In this document: positions 1-7,437 of the stretch, in pieces
Position numbering within the stretch: the first letter of the stretch is position 1
Layout: every line of letters starts with the position of its first letter
DNA from: Saprospiraceae bacterium
GTDB taxonomy: Bacteria > Bacteroidota > Bacteroidia > Chitinophagales > Saprospiraceae
Length of the DNA: 10,223 nucleotides
Direction of reading: 5' to 3'
NCBI GenBank assembly: GCA_020630455.1
Contig: JAHDBK010000034.1
Span: 4,186 to 14,408 of the forward strand
Notes under the pieces: generated by a model
What the model saw: only the letters and a program-made list of their open reading frames with translations
The model's database searches: none
Told to the model about the DNA's origin: nothing
Made by a program: the position numbers and the translations under genes

Positions 1-717
1 GACCTGCCAGATTATGATATCTTTGATAATGGTGTCTTATATAGTGGTCAAATAAGTGCTTGTAATAATAATACAAATATTAATATTGAATTACCAGTAG
101 GAATGCATGAAATCATAGTAGTAGATAATGCAGATATGTGTGCTGATACGATGATGATTACAGTAGATTGTATAATAGAATGTCCAATGTTACCAGCGGA
201 TACCACCGTTCAGTTAATGGATTGTACAGATATCTATAATCTATGTTTACCAGATATATCAATGGCTGAAATGGTAGATTATGAAATCTATGATAATGGT
301 ACATTATATCAAGGTAATATTAATTTATGTAATTCAAATAATGGAATCAGTATAGAATTACCTGTTGGTTTACACGAAATAATTGCCATTGATACAGTTG
401 ATATGTGTAGCGATACTATGACCATTGTAGTCGATTGTAATATAGTCTGCCCTACCATGCCTGCTGATATGAATGTTGACTTGGCAGATTGCTTGGATAC
501 TTACGAATTGTGTTTCGAAGATTTACCTCTAGCAGATATTGGTGGATACGAAATCTATGATAATGGCGTATTATATACCGCTCCATTTAATGAGTGTAAC
601 ATGATGAATGGAACAAGTATAACGCTGGGAGTAGGAATGCATGAAATCATACTGGTAGATACCTTTGGTATATGTATGGATACAGTCAATATTGGTTTAA
701 CCTGTGCTTCTGATACC
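1..717 (+). repeat. Three in-frame tandem repeats of exactly 267 bp (89 codons)
   Basis: Equivalent codons fall at 10, 277 and 544 (the D/G-Y-[DE]-I-[FY]-D-N-G motif), so the period is 267 bp with no indels. The first copy is cut by the window edge (1-183); the second is about 184-450 and the third about 451-717. The first and third copies share the same 17-bp stretch encoding GMHEI, whereas the middle copy has diverged there. More copies probably lie upstream. Confidence 0.85.
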
Positions 718-1812
718 ATACTCTGTCAAATAGATACGATTATATTAGGAGAACAAGTATTATCATTATGTCCTGCTGATTATGGTTATACAGATAACTT
801 CGATTCAGTAACAGATGTTTGTGCTGATCCTTCTAATCCTGCTGTAGATATTACTATCGATCCAATAACGGGTTGTGTTGATTATACAGGTATAGAGGTA
901 GGACAAGAAACGATATGCCTAGAGTTCTGTGAAAATAGTATATGTGATACCGTCAAAATACAGATAGATGTCATCGAGTTTGATTATATGCTACCTGATA
1001 TTGTAGATACGATTAAAGTCGATTCATCTGTTACCATTTGTGTGACTGATTTAGGATTTACAGGAACATTGGGTACTATTACTAATGTCTGTGAAGACCA
1101 ATCAGGAATGTATGTTGATTTCGAAATCGATATTACTACAGGATGTATTACTTATACTGGATTGATGTCGGTTGGAACAGAAGTAGGCTGCTTCGAGATT
1201 TGTGATATAGCAGGTAATTGTGATACATCAACATTTACAATTACCGTATTAGATACCTTAGTCGCTATTACTGATTATGGCACAACCATGGAGAATACTC
1301 CAGTAGTAATACCAATATTGGTAAATGATACACTACCAAACGATCCTCCTTCAATTACAATTGTTTCAGGACCGTCTAATGGTATGGTAGAAATCAATGT
1401 GGATAGCACAGTTACTTATACACCTGATTTAGACTTCTGTGGACTAGATTCATTTGTATATGAAATATGTGATAATGTGGATTGTGATACCGCCACCGTT
1501 TATATAACCGTTATTTGTGATGAACTCATTATCTATAATGGAGTTTCTCCAAATGCAGATGGTCTTAACGATTACTGGCATATTGAAGGTATCGAATTCT
1601 ATGACAGAGTAACGATTTGTATCTTCAATAGGTGGGGTAATAGAGTATTCTATGTAGAAGATGGTCCTTATAATAATGATCCGAATGATGATATACCAAC
1701 CTTTGATGGAATATGGAATGGTTATCCACTCCCTGACGGTACTTATTTCTATACAGTTGATTTACTCAATGGTACAGAAATTTATAAAGGGTATATCCAG
1801 ATACATCGATAA
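1..1812 (+). CDS. Large secreted repeat protein with type B T9SS (CHU_C) sorting domain, 5'-truncated
   Basis: The reading frame is open from base 1, so the gene starts upstream; 603 codons are visible. An exported surface or adhesin-like protein is inferred. Visible order: three tandem 89-residue Cys-rich repeats (bases 1-717, each with an EIYDNG-like motif, an LPVGMHEI-like motif and a C-x-DT Cys cluster), then two divergent repeats of about 90 residues (about 718-1254, each with a D/NVC motif and a GC[VI]-x-YTG motif), then a Big_9/cadherin-like domain (about 1252-1515, with PVVIPILVNDT and TYTPDLDFCGLDSFVYEICD), then the gliding-motility C-terminal domain (about 1525-1809). The last shows VSPNADGLND, FNRWGNRVF, the FDGIWNG turn and DGTYFYTVDL. 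This domain is the type B signal that sends proteins through the type IX secretion system. Frequent Cys in regular positions suggests disulfide-stabilised beta domains outside the cell. The ligand or structural role cannot be told. Confidence is high for the sorting domain and low for function. Confidence 0.9.
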   Translation, partial: DLPDYDIFDNGVLYSGQISACNNNTNINIELPVGMHEIIVVDNADMCADTMMITVDCIIECPMLPADTTVQLMDCTDIYNLCLPDISMAEMVDYEIYDNGTLYQGNINLCNSNNGISIELPVGLHEIIAIDTVDMCSDTMTIVVDCNIVCPTMPADMNVDLADCLDTYELCFEDLPLADIGGYEIYDNGVLYTAPFNECNMMNGTSITLGVGMHEIILVDTFGICMDTVNIGLTCASDTILCQIDTIILGEQVLSLCPADYGYTDNFDSVTDVCADPSNPAVDITIDPITGCVDYTGIEVGQETICLEFCENSICDTVKIQIDVIEFDYMLPDIVDTIKVDSSVTICVTDLGFTGTLGTITNVCEDQSGMYVDFEIDITTGCITYTGLMSVGTEVGCFEICDIAGNCDTSTFTITVLDTLVAITDYGTTMENTPVVIPILVNDTLPNDPPSITIVSGPSNGMVEINVDSTVTYTPDLDFCGLDSFVYEICDNVDCDTATVYITVICDELIIYNGVSPNADGLNDYWHIEGIEFYDRVTICIFNRWGNRVFYVEDGPYNNDPNDDIPTFDGIWNGYPLPDGTYFYTVDLLNGTEIYKGYIQIHR

Positions 1813-1858
1813 TTGAATAGTTTGTTTAGAGAAGTATAATTTAATGTTTATTGAAATG

Positions 1859-1892
1859 AAAAGCATGGCCTATTTTTAGGCTGTGCTTTTTT
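1859..1892 (+). terminator. Intrinsic terminator after the T9SS surface protein gene
   Basis: Bases 1859-1872 pair with 1877-1890 over 14 positions, with two G-U wobbles and a TTTT loop, and the 3' arm runs into a six-T tract. It sits 46 nt after the stop codon at 1812. The A-tract/T-tract symmetry could also let it act on the other strand, but no minus-strand gene ends here. Confidence 0.85.
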
Positions 1893-1993
1893 ACTTTGTA
1901 TAAAATTAAATAATCCTAAAAAAATAGATATAGTTAATTTATAACAAATTTTCTTTATTATCTGAATCAATTTCAAAATACTTATTCTATTTT

Positions 1994-2024
1994 TTTGAAT
2001 AAAAAAAATAGAAACTTACCTTTG
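1994..2024 (+). promoter_or_regulatory. Bacteroidota-type promoter, TTTG-N19-TACCTTTG
   Basis: A -33 TTTG lies at 1994-1997 and a perfect TAnnTTTG -7 box (TACCTTTG) at 2017-2024, with a 19-nt spacer. Only five bases separate the -7 box from the ATG at 2030. Transcription should therefore start at or within a few bases of the start codon, giving a leaderless or nearly leaderless mRNA. It is the best promoter match in the window. Confidence 0.75.
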
Positions 2025-2029
2025 TTAAT

Positions 2030-3388
2030 ATGAAGAATCAACCAAAACATGTAATCTTATGTGTAGCCGATAGTTTGAGATATGATAGTGTGTATGATAC
2101 TGGAGTGGGGATGCCTTATGTTCAAAATAATGGTATAGCCTTTACAGAAGCTCGCTCGGCTGGTTGTTGGACTCTTCCCGCTACAGCAAGTATTTTTACA
2201 GGTAAAATGCCTCATCAACATGGAGCTACTTCACAAACAAGAGCCATAAAAAAAGAAATTCCTACTTTAGCCGAACAGATGAAAACAGCGGGTTATACCA
2301 CCCACCAAGTTACTGCTAATGTGGTGACTACGGATATTTTTGGAGTAGATAGAGGCTTCGATGATGTTCGCAAAATATGGAAACAAGTCCCTGCCAATTT
2401 TAATAAATTACAACAGTTTTTAGTATTAATTGGGAAGCCACGTTTACGTAAAAAAATATTCTCCAAAAATGTATTGATGGACAAAATGTCCGCCGATGTA
2501 GAAATGGCAAAAACTTGGTTGCAGTTCACTTATGAAGATATTTTTAACGAAGTCCGTAAAATCACTAAAGAAGCAGACCGTAAAAATCAAAAAGCATTCA
2601 TTTTTGTCAATCTAATGGAAACGCATTTTCCATATCATATTGCACCAACTTTCAAATTGGATTCTTCTGGTATCTTTGCCAAGCTCAAAGAATTAGATGC
2701 TCTTTTTCATCACCTCAATCAAACTTTTCTCACCAAAGGAAATTTGAATATCAAGAAAAAATGGTTAGACGTACTCAAAGGAAGACAACGTAAAGCTTGG
2801 CAATCACTTTCTAAGCACGTCGATGCTTTTTGTGAAGAAATGCACAATGATACAGGAAATTTAGTCATTTTTGGAGCTGACCACGGCGAAAACTTTGGAG
2901 AACAAGGCTGGACTTATCACTTTTCTAATGTAACTGATGCAGGGAATAAAGTCCCTCTTTTTTGGATGTCTCCAAATCAAAAAGGAGGACAAACAAGCAA
3001 TGATTTTATATCTACTAGACATCTTTATCACAGTATTCTACAAGAGGTAGGCGTACCAACAGATGAGGCGTCTATACTACATCAAGCCCAAAATATACGT
3101 CCTGTTTTAGAATCATTTTGGTATAATCATAGCGGCAAAACATTGGATAAATACAAATTCAATCAAATCTGTTTTTTAGTAAATGATAAACGATTTTTAT
3201 TGAAAAATGACCAATGGTTTATGGCGCCCAAAGTAGGAGATTACGATGCTCCTCAATTTCTTCAATTAGATAATGGAACTAACCCTATAGAAGAATTATC
3301 ATTGTCTAAAGAGGACAAAGACTTCTATCTAAAAACCTTAAAAGAATTCCAATTATTTTCTAGTGGAATTAGTTTTGATGTAAAATAA
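2030..3388 (+). CDS. Cytoplasmic sulfatase-like (alkaline phosphatase superfamily) hydrolase with Thr nucleophile
   Basis: This 452-aa protein has the metal-binding pattern of the alkaline phosphatase/sulfatase superfamily: D14 and D19 in ADSLRYD near the N-terminus, a nucleophile loop WTLPATASIFTGKMPHQHG (residues 47-65), METHFPY (196-202) and the second metal motif ADHGE (283-287) followed by GE at 290-291 and H297. In a classical sulfatase the loop would read C/S-x-P-x-R and be converted to formylglycine. Here Thr48 stands in that position with no Arg after it, as in Thr-using phosphodiesterases and phosphotransferases of the superfamily, so phosphoester or related hydrolysis is more likely than FGly sulfatase chemistry. 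There is no signal peptide or TM segment, so a cytoplasmic location is inferred. The first ATG must be used because the next Met would remove D14 and D19. Substrate unknown. It converges on the sulfatase unit and has its own promoter. Confidence 0.85.
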   Translation: MKNQPKHVILCVADSLRYDSVYDTGVGMPYVQNNGIAFTEARSAGCWTLPATASIFTGKMPHQHGATSQTRAIKKEIPTLAEQMKTAGYTTHQVTANVVTTDIFGVDRGFDDVRKIWKQVPANFNKLQQFLVLIGKPRLRKKIFSKNVLMDKMSADVEMAKTWLQFTYEDIFNEVRKITKEADRKNQKAFIFVNLMETHFPYHIAPTFKLDSSGIFAKLKELDALFHHLNQTFLTKGNLNIKKKWLDVLKGRQRKAWQSLSKHVDAFCEEMHNDTGNLVIFGADHGENFGEQGWTYHFSNVTDAGNKVPLFWMSPNQKGGQTSNDFISTRHLYHSILQEVGVPTDEASILHQAQNIRPVLESFWYNHSGKTLDKYKFNQICFLVNDKRFLLKNDQWFMAPKVGDYDAPQFLQLDNGTNPIEELSLSKEDKDFYLKTLKEFQLFSSGISFDVK

Positions 3389-3412
3389 TAAAGAGATTTT
3401 GTTATTAAATTA
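3384..3412. repeat. Hairpin repeat copy 1, between convergent genes
   Basis: A 9-bp stem (3384-3392 with 3398-3406, one G-U wobble on the + RNA) surrounds a GAGAT loop. It overlaps the stop codon of the + gene (3386-3388) and abuts the minus-gene stop at 3410-3412. A near-copy lies at 8861-8888. It may act as a weak terminator between the convergent genes, although no long T tract follows. Confidence 0.5.
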
Positions 3413-3826
3413 TTCAATTTGAACATTTTCCAAAATGTAATCATCTCCACTTTTAGATAATTTTGCAGTGCCGATTTTATTAATATCCTCATGCTCAATC
3501 CAAATGTTGAATTCAACTATAATAAAACCATCTTTTTCTTTAATATCGTTAAAAGTTATACAGCGACAACCTCCATGCATGAAAATGTCTTCCTTGGAGA
3601 TTGTTGTAAATGTGTAATTATTAGAATAAAATTTTGATTCTGCTGGTACAAATTGATTAACTGTGATAATTTTGACTAATTTGTAATTAGTTGTGTAGGG
3701 GTTTATAATCATAATTTGATTAAATACCTTTTTATTTTCAAGTACTCGCTGAATAGCTAATTGATGGTCTATGTTACTTTGTATATTGAATAGGTAAGAT
3801 TGGATTAATAATAGTAATATGTACAT
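3410..3826 (-). CDS. Small exported protein of unknown family, 138 aa
   Basis: I do not recognise this family. The first ~18 residues (MYILLLLIQSYLFNIQS) are hydrophobic and look like a short, weakly charged signal sequence; the rest is soluble, with alternating beta-like segments. Two Cys are close together in GGCRCI (about residues 85-90), and the C-terminus (KLSKSGDDYILENVQIE) resembles the last strand of a small beta-rich domain. The start is fixed by an in-frame stop five codons upstream. It lies 73 nt after the DUF6702 gene on the same strand and is probably the last gene of the sulfatase unit, or has its own weak promoter in that gap. A small periplasmic or lipid-free envelope protein is the most one can infer. 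Confidence 0.65.
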   Translation of the reverse strand: MYILLLLIQSYLFNIQSNIDHQLAIQRVLENKKVFNQIMIINPYTTNYKLVKIITVNQFVPAESKFYSNNYTFTTISKEDIFMHGGCRCITFNDIKEKDGFIIVEFNIWIEHEDINKIGTAKLSKSGDDYILENVQIE

Positions 3827-3899
3827 TATTTTAAGATTTTAAAATAGAAAAATAAAACTATTACAATTTACAAAAAAAACGCTTAAAAGTCAATATGGT

Positions 3900-4358
3900 C
3901 TAATACCCAAACTCAGTCATCTTACGTCCTTTATGTAATCTAAAAGTACGCGATTTGTCATTAAAATTAAAGGTAACTAGATTGGATTGTTTATTAATAA
4001 TATCCAATAAACAGGTGTTTTTTACTTGAACGCTTCTTACAATAAACATCTCTTTAGGTGCAGTACATTTAATTTCGTAAATCAATTCTTCTTTATTCAA
4101 TTCTTGAGTAAGAAAACGGAAAGATTGCCCATTCAATTTTAAATGGATATGTTCATTCAAATACTTATCTATCATACTAAAATCATTAGTATTCAATTCC
4201 TTTTCTATTTTTAATGCCTTTTCAAAATCTTCCTTATCTATTCTAATGACCATTTCTAATTGCTCAGCTGTTTCATTGATTTCAAAAAGAGCCAATGCAA
4301 TATCATGTGAAGGATTCACATAAGAACATATTTTTAAGAATATAAATAGTAGATACAT
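3900..4358 (-). CDS. DUF6702-family exported protein
   Basis: This 152-aa protein resembles the Bacteroidota DUF6702 family: after an N-terminal hydrophobic signal (MYLLFIFLKICSYV, then NPSHD near residue 16) comes an EIN...LEMVIRIDKEDFEKAL segment, then YLNEHIHLKLNGQSFRF, and a C-terminal NLVTFNFNDKSRTFRL strand. Members are typically small exported beta-rich proteins whose biochemical role is not established. The ATG follows the sulfatase stop codon by only 2 nt, so the two are almost certainly co-transcribed and probably translationally coupled. That coupling suggests a role at the cell surface or in the periplasm alongside the sulfatase, but this is inference. The family call rests on motif resemblance alone. 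Confidence 0.7.
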   Translation of the reverse strand: MYLLFIFLKICSYVNPSHDIALALFEINETAEQLEMVIRIDKEDFEKALKIEKELNTNDFSMIDKYLNEHIHLKLNGQSFRFLTQELNKEELIYEIKCTAPKEMFIVRSVQVKNTCLLDIINKQSNLVTFNFNDKSRTFRLHKGRKMTEFGY

Positions 4359-4360
4359 AC

Positions 4361-7315
4361 TTACTCTATTTTGATTAATCGTTGAGAATGATTAAGCCCT
4401 TTGTCATTAGAAATATTGATAATATAAAGACCATTTGCTAAATCATTAATATCATTAAAAATAATATTGTTACCCAATTCCAAATCTACTTGTTTGGTAT
4501 CTATCAACTGCCCATTGCTATTATACAACTGAAAACGAGCATTTTTTATATTTTTAGAATCTAGATTTAATAAAATTTGCCCTTCATTATTATTAATATA
4601 AAAATTAAAATAATTTATATCATTAATAGTAGTAGCTCTAATAGGTGAATATTCATAAGATAAATCAATATCAATCATTTTTAAGCGATAATATACTTTC
4701 GTAAATGGAATCTCTTCTAGTAAATTGAGATTATCAAGAAATGTATAATAATTACTTTCAAGTGAATTTCCACTAGCATCGACTTTGCCTATACTTTCCC
4801 AAACTCGACTATCAAAACTTCTTTCTATTTCAAAATGGCTCATGTTGAATTCTTCAATAGATTCCCAATATAATTCAATATTATTTTTATTATTATTAAT
4901 ATAAAAATCAATTAGACTTAAAGGAAGGACATCTTCAATTCTAGTAATGATTATTGAATCACAAAGTTCCCAATTACCAACAGTATCTCTATATTCTCCA
5001 ATACTATTATAAGTATTTGTTCCTACAGTAATGGATTCACCAGCATTAAGTGTCACCTTTTGCATACTTAGTTTTACAAGACAGTTTTCACCGCGATTAT
5101 CATTATCAAAACTAATATTAGGTTCACCTATATAACAACGACTGATTTGAGGGAAATCATCAGTCACCATATAAAAATAATCGAAGGTCTGTAAACCACA
5201 AGGAGTATTCAAGGTAATATTCCTATTAATCCCATTGCATTCATCTAAATCACCCAATCCAGCTATGTATTCAAAGTCATTGGTATACTTGCCATTATAA
5301 GGACCACAAGGAGCATTAACCCCATCTCCTGGTCTATCTCCTGCTTTGAGTTGATAACTGGGTTGTAATAATGCTAATCCTCCAACTCCATCAGGTCCAA
5401 ATCTGTAGATTATAGGATATCCATCAGCAGCCCAACCGATTTGGATAGGACCAGCGGGTGGGGTAGAGGTAGTGCTCAATCCTGCTTGTATATTTTCAGC
5501 CCATTCAAACATATTACCATGATAGTGATAGCCTTGTCCACCTATATGTGCAGACGCACAATCTAATCCAACTAAACTGGGGCCAGCTCCTTGGTTATTA
5601 GTAGGTTCATATACCCAATCCCAATTGAATTCTCCTGTATTAGGATTTTCATAAATAAAAGGAGTAGCAGGGGCAGGAGCTATTAATACACCATTCAATC
5701 CAATTCCAAAATATGAACTAGGACGATTATTACTTATATTTAATACTGAGGTTGGACTAGCGGCAATCGTTGGGGTAGCATCTACTTCAAAAACATAATT
5801 CATTGGATTAAGGACATGTGCACCTGTTTTACAATAATCGTGATTTGGAATATCTGCAGCTGATATTATTCTAGTATCATTATAAATTGCTTCAGAATAA
5901 TAATCACTTGTTGTAGGAGTCAAACAACAACCTATATTAGTGGTGCTAGTAGAATTGTCAAAGGTACAAACGGGTATAATACCACAATAAGTTCCTCCAA
6001 TATCAATAGATGTTTCAATGCCATTTTCAATCAAATCTCTACAAGACCAATCCGTACGAATATATACCGCTTCTAACTCTAAATCATCAAAAGCCGCCTG
6101 TTCGGTAATACTTAAAGTGCCATCCAATAAATTATTCAATTCCATTGGGTCTGCAATTAAATCATAAAATTCTTGGACTCCACTTGAATATTGAATCAGT
6201 TTATATTGATTATCTCTAATAGTAAAATCACTCCCTCCTGTTCCTGTTAATTCAAAATCAATATAATTATAGGGTCGTTTTTGTGCAGCAGGATTGCTTA
6301 ATAAATCATAAAAGCTAAAACTATTGTAAATCCCCCCGGGGAGACTGCCTCCAGCATGTTCGAGAATAGTAGCATATATATCCGTTACATTAATGAGGGC
6401 ATTTTCTGTATCTCCAACTCTAGTGACGCCTTTGCCCGACACTACAAAGGGAACGTTCAAGCCTCCTTGGTAAAGGGTAGATTTACCTCTATTGGCGGGG
6501 TAGTTTTGTAGAAAAGCGGTAGGCGTTCCATTGTCACCAATAAAAATAATCATAGTATTGTCCAAAACAGGTTGAGGGATACTATCCAATAACCTTCCTA
6601 TTTCATAATCCATAGCTTCTATCATAGCAACGTACTTTCTATTCCTGCTTGAAATTGGATTAATCGTATGATGTGTTGGAGGAGGATCATGTTCAGGACC
6701 ATGAGGAGCAACATGTGCTAACCACAAAAACCAAGGATTAGTCCTATCTTTAACCCATGTAATTGCTTCATTAGTTAGGTTGGTAGTTACATATTCCGTT
6801 TCATTTTGTAGAACTCCACCTACTACCTTATCCCAATCATAATAATCATTTACTTGAGAATTAAAAACACCTGTATAATAATCTACACCATGTTGAGTAG
6901 GGTGATTATAATCTATGGGGTCAGAAATATGCCATTTGCCAATTACGGCACCATCATAAGCATTTGAGTTTTGTATCGCCAATTCTGTAAAAATGGATTT
7001 ATGAATTAGGTCTAAGTTGTCTGGAACATTTTGTACACCACTATTTACACCATATTTCCCACTCATTATTGTCCCTCTAGTAGTCGTACATTGGGGCGTA
7101 GCCCAAGCATTCATAAAAGTAACACCACTCGCTCTTAGAGCGTCTAAATTAGGAGTAGTAGGCATTAAAGTATTACTTTGATATCCATTCATATAGTCAT
7201 GTCCCATATCATCTGCAATGATTAGTAAAATGTTGGGTTGGGTTGGGTCTGTTTGACCATTTGATGTTTTATTTATTAATAATAAAAATAAAGGAATGAA
7301 TATAAGTACTCTCAT
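4361..7315 (-). CDS. Secreted sulfatase fused to a YHYH domain with T9SS type A sorting tail
   Basis: This 984-aa protein has a signal peptide (about residues 1-20, cleaved near SNGQ). Sulfatase domain, about 27-400: DD35-36, the nucleophile loop ending C76-T-T-T-R80, GKWH at 126-129, APH at 203-205, GDNG at 260-263 and K278 in NRGKS. These match the catalytic and Ca2+ ligands of formylglycine sulfatases, which hydrolyse sulfate esters. The linker is followed by a YHYH domain (about 470-735): IPNHDY, NPMNY, GIGLNGV, GLDCASAH, the YHYH signature at 596-599, GWAADGYP and DLDECNG. Next come a GT-x-TYNSIGEYRD-type segment (about 765-793), a fibronectin-like domain (about 796-897) and a Por_Secre_tail (about 905-984, ending NGLYIINISN...QRLIKIE) for type IX export. 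Likely outside or on the cell, acting on sulfated glycans or other sulfate esters; the substrate is unknown. Activation needs a formylglycine-generating enzyme that is not in the window. Confidence 0.92.
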   Translation of the reverse strand: MRVLIFIPLFLLLINKTSNGQTDPTQPNILLIIADDMGHDYMNGYQSNTLMPTTPNLDALRASGVTFMNAWATPQCTTTRGTIMSGKYGVNSGVQNVPDNLDLIHKSIFTELAIQNSNAYDGAVIGKWHISDPIDYNHPTQHGVDYYTGVFNSQVNDYYDWDKVVGGVLQNETEYVTTNLTNEAITWVKDRTNPWFLWLAHVAPHGPEHDPPPTHHTINPISSRNRKYVAMIEAMDYEIGRLLDSIPQPVLDNTMIIFIGDNGTPTAFLQNYPANRGKSTLYQGGLNVPFVVSGKGVTRVGDTENALINVTDIYATILEHAGGSLPGGIYNSFSFYDLLSNPAAQKRPYNYIDFELTGTGGSDFTIRDNQYKLIQYSSGVQEFYDLIADPMELNNLLDGTLSITEQAAFDDLELEAVYIRTDWSCRDLIENGIETSIDIGGTYCGIIPVCTFDNSTSTTNIGCCLTPTTSDYYSEAIYNDTRIISAADIPNHDYCKTGAHVLNPMNYVFEVDATPTIAASPTSVLNISNNRPSSYFGIGLNGVLIAPAPATPFIYENPNTGEFNWDWVYEPTNNQGAGPSLVGLDCASAHIGGQGYHYHGNMFEWAENIQAGLSTTSTPPAGPIQIGWAADGYPIIYRFGPDGVGGLALLQPSYQLKAGDRPGDGVNAPCGPYNGKYTNDFEYIAGLGDLDECNGINRNITLNTPCGLQTFDYFYMVTDDFPQISRCYIGEPNISFDNDNRGENCLVKLSMQKVTLNAGESITVGTNTYNSIGEYRDTVGNWELCDSIIITRIEDVLPLSLIDFYINNNKNNIELYWESIEEFNMSHFEIERSFDSRVWESIGKVDASGNSLESNYYTFLDNLNLLEEIPFTKVYYRLKMIDIDLSYEYSPIRATTINDINYFNFYINNNEGQILLNLDSKNIKNARFQLYNSNGQLIDTKQVDLELGNNIIFNDINDLANGLYIINISNDKGLNHSQRLIKIE

Positions 7316-7338
7316 TATTCTATTAATTGTATTTATTC

Positions 7339-7376
7339 TTTGAATAATTAAAATTTAAAGTATGTTTGTATTTTTG
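7339..7376 (+). promoter_or_regulatory. Promoter candidate for the alpha/beta hydrolase gene
   Basis: A -33 TTTG at 7339-7342 is followed, 18 nt later, by TATGTTTG at 7361-7368, a full TAnnTTTG match. A second TAnnTTTG match (TATTTTTG, 7369-7376) abuts it but has no -33 partner at normal spacing. Start of transcription near 7373 would give a leader of about 65 nt. Confidence 0.55.
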
Positions 7377-7393
7377 ATTATGAAGTTTGTCTG

Positions 7394-7401
7394 CAAATAT
7401 A
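7394..7401 (-). promoter_or_regulatory. -7 box candidate for the sulfatase unit
   Basis: On the minus strand these bases read TATATTTG, a TAnnTTTG match. No -33 TTTG lies at the usual distance; the nearest (7430-7433) is 28 nt away. It would give a leader of about 75 nt ahead of the ATG at 7315. It is weaker evidence than the + promoter beside it. Confidence 0.35.
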
Positions 7402-7437
7402 CTCTTTTTTATGTTAATTAAATAATTCACAAATCAG

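Noticed and set aside
1..717. Regular repeats considered as a CRISPR-like array
   Set aside because: The period is 267 bp, keeps a reading frame, and encodes diverged protein repeats rather than identical short repeats with unique spacers.
2293..2529. Minus-strand open frame of 78 codons inside the Thr hydrolase gene
   Set aside because: It lies wholly within a well-supported gene on the other strand and its translation resembles no family.
3325..3516. Minus-strand open frame of 63 codons over the convergent gene ends
   Set aside because: It overlaps the ends of two better-supported genes and shows no domain or start context.
3827..3846. 8-bp AT-only inverted repeat just upstream of the 138-aa gene
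   Set aside because: Made only of A-T pairs in very AT-rich DNA, with no sign of conservation; chance is a sufficient explanation.
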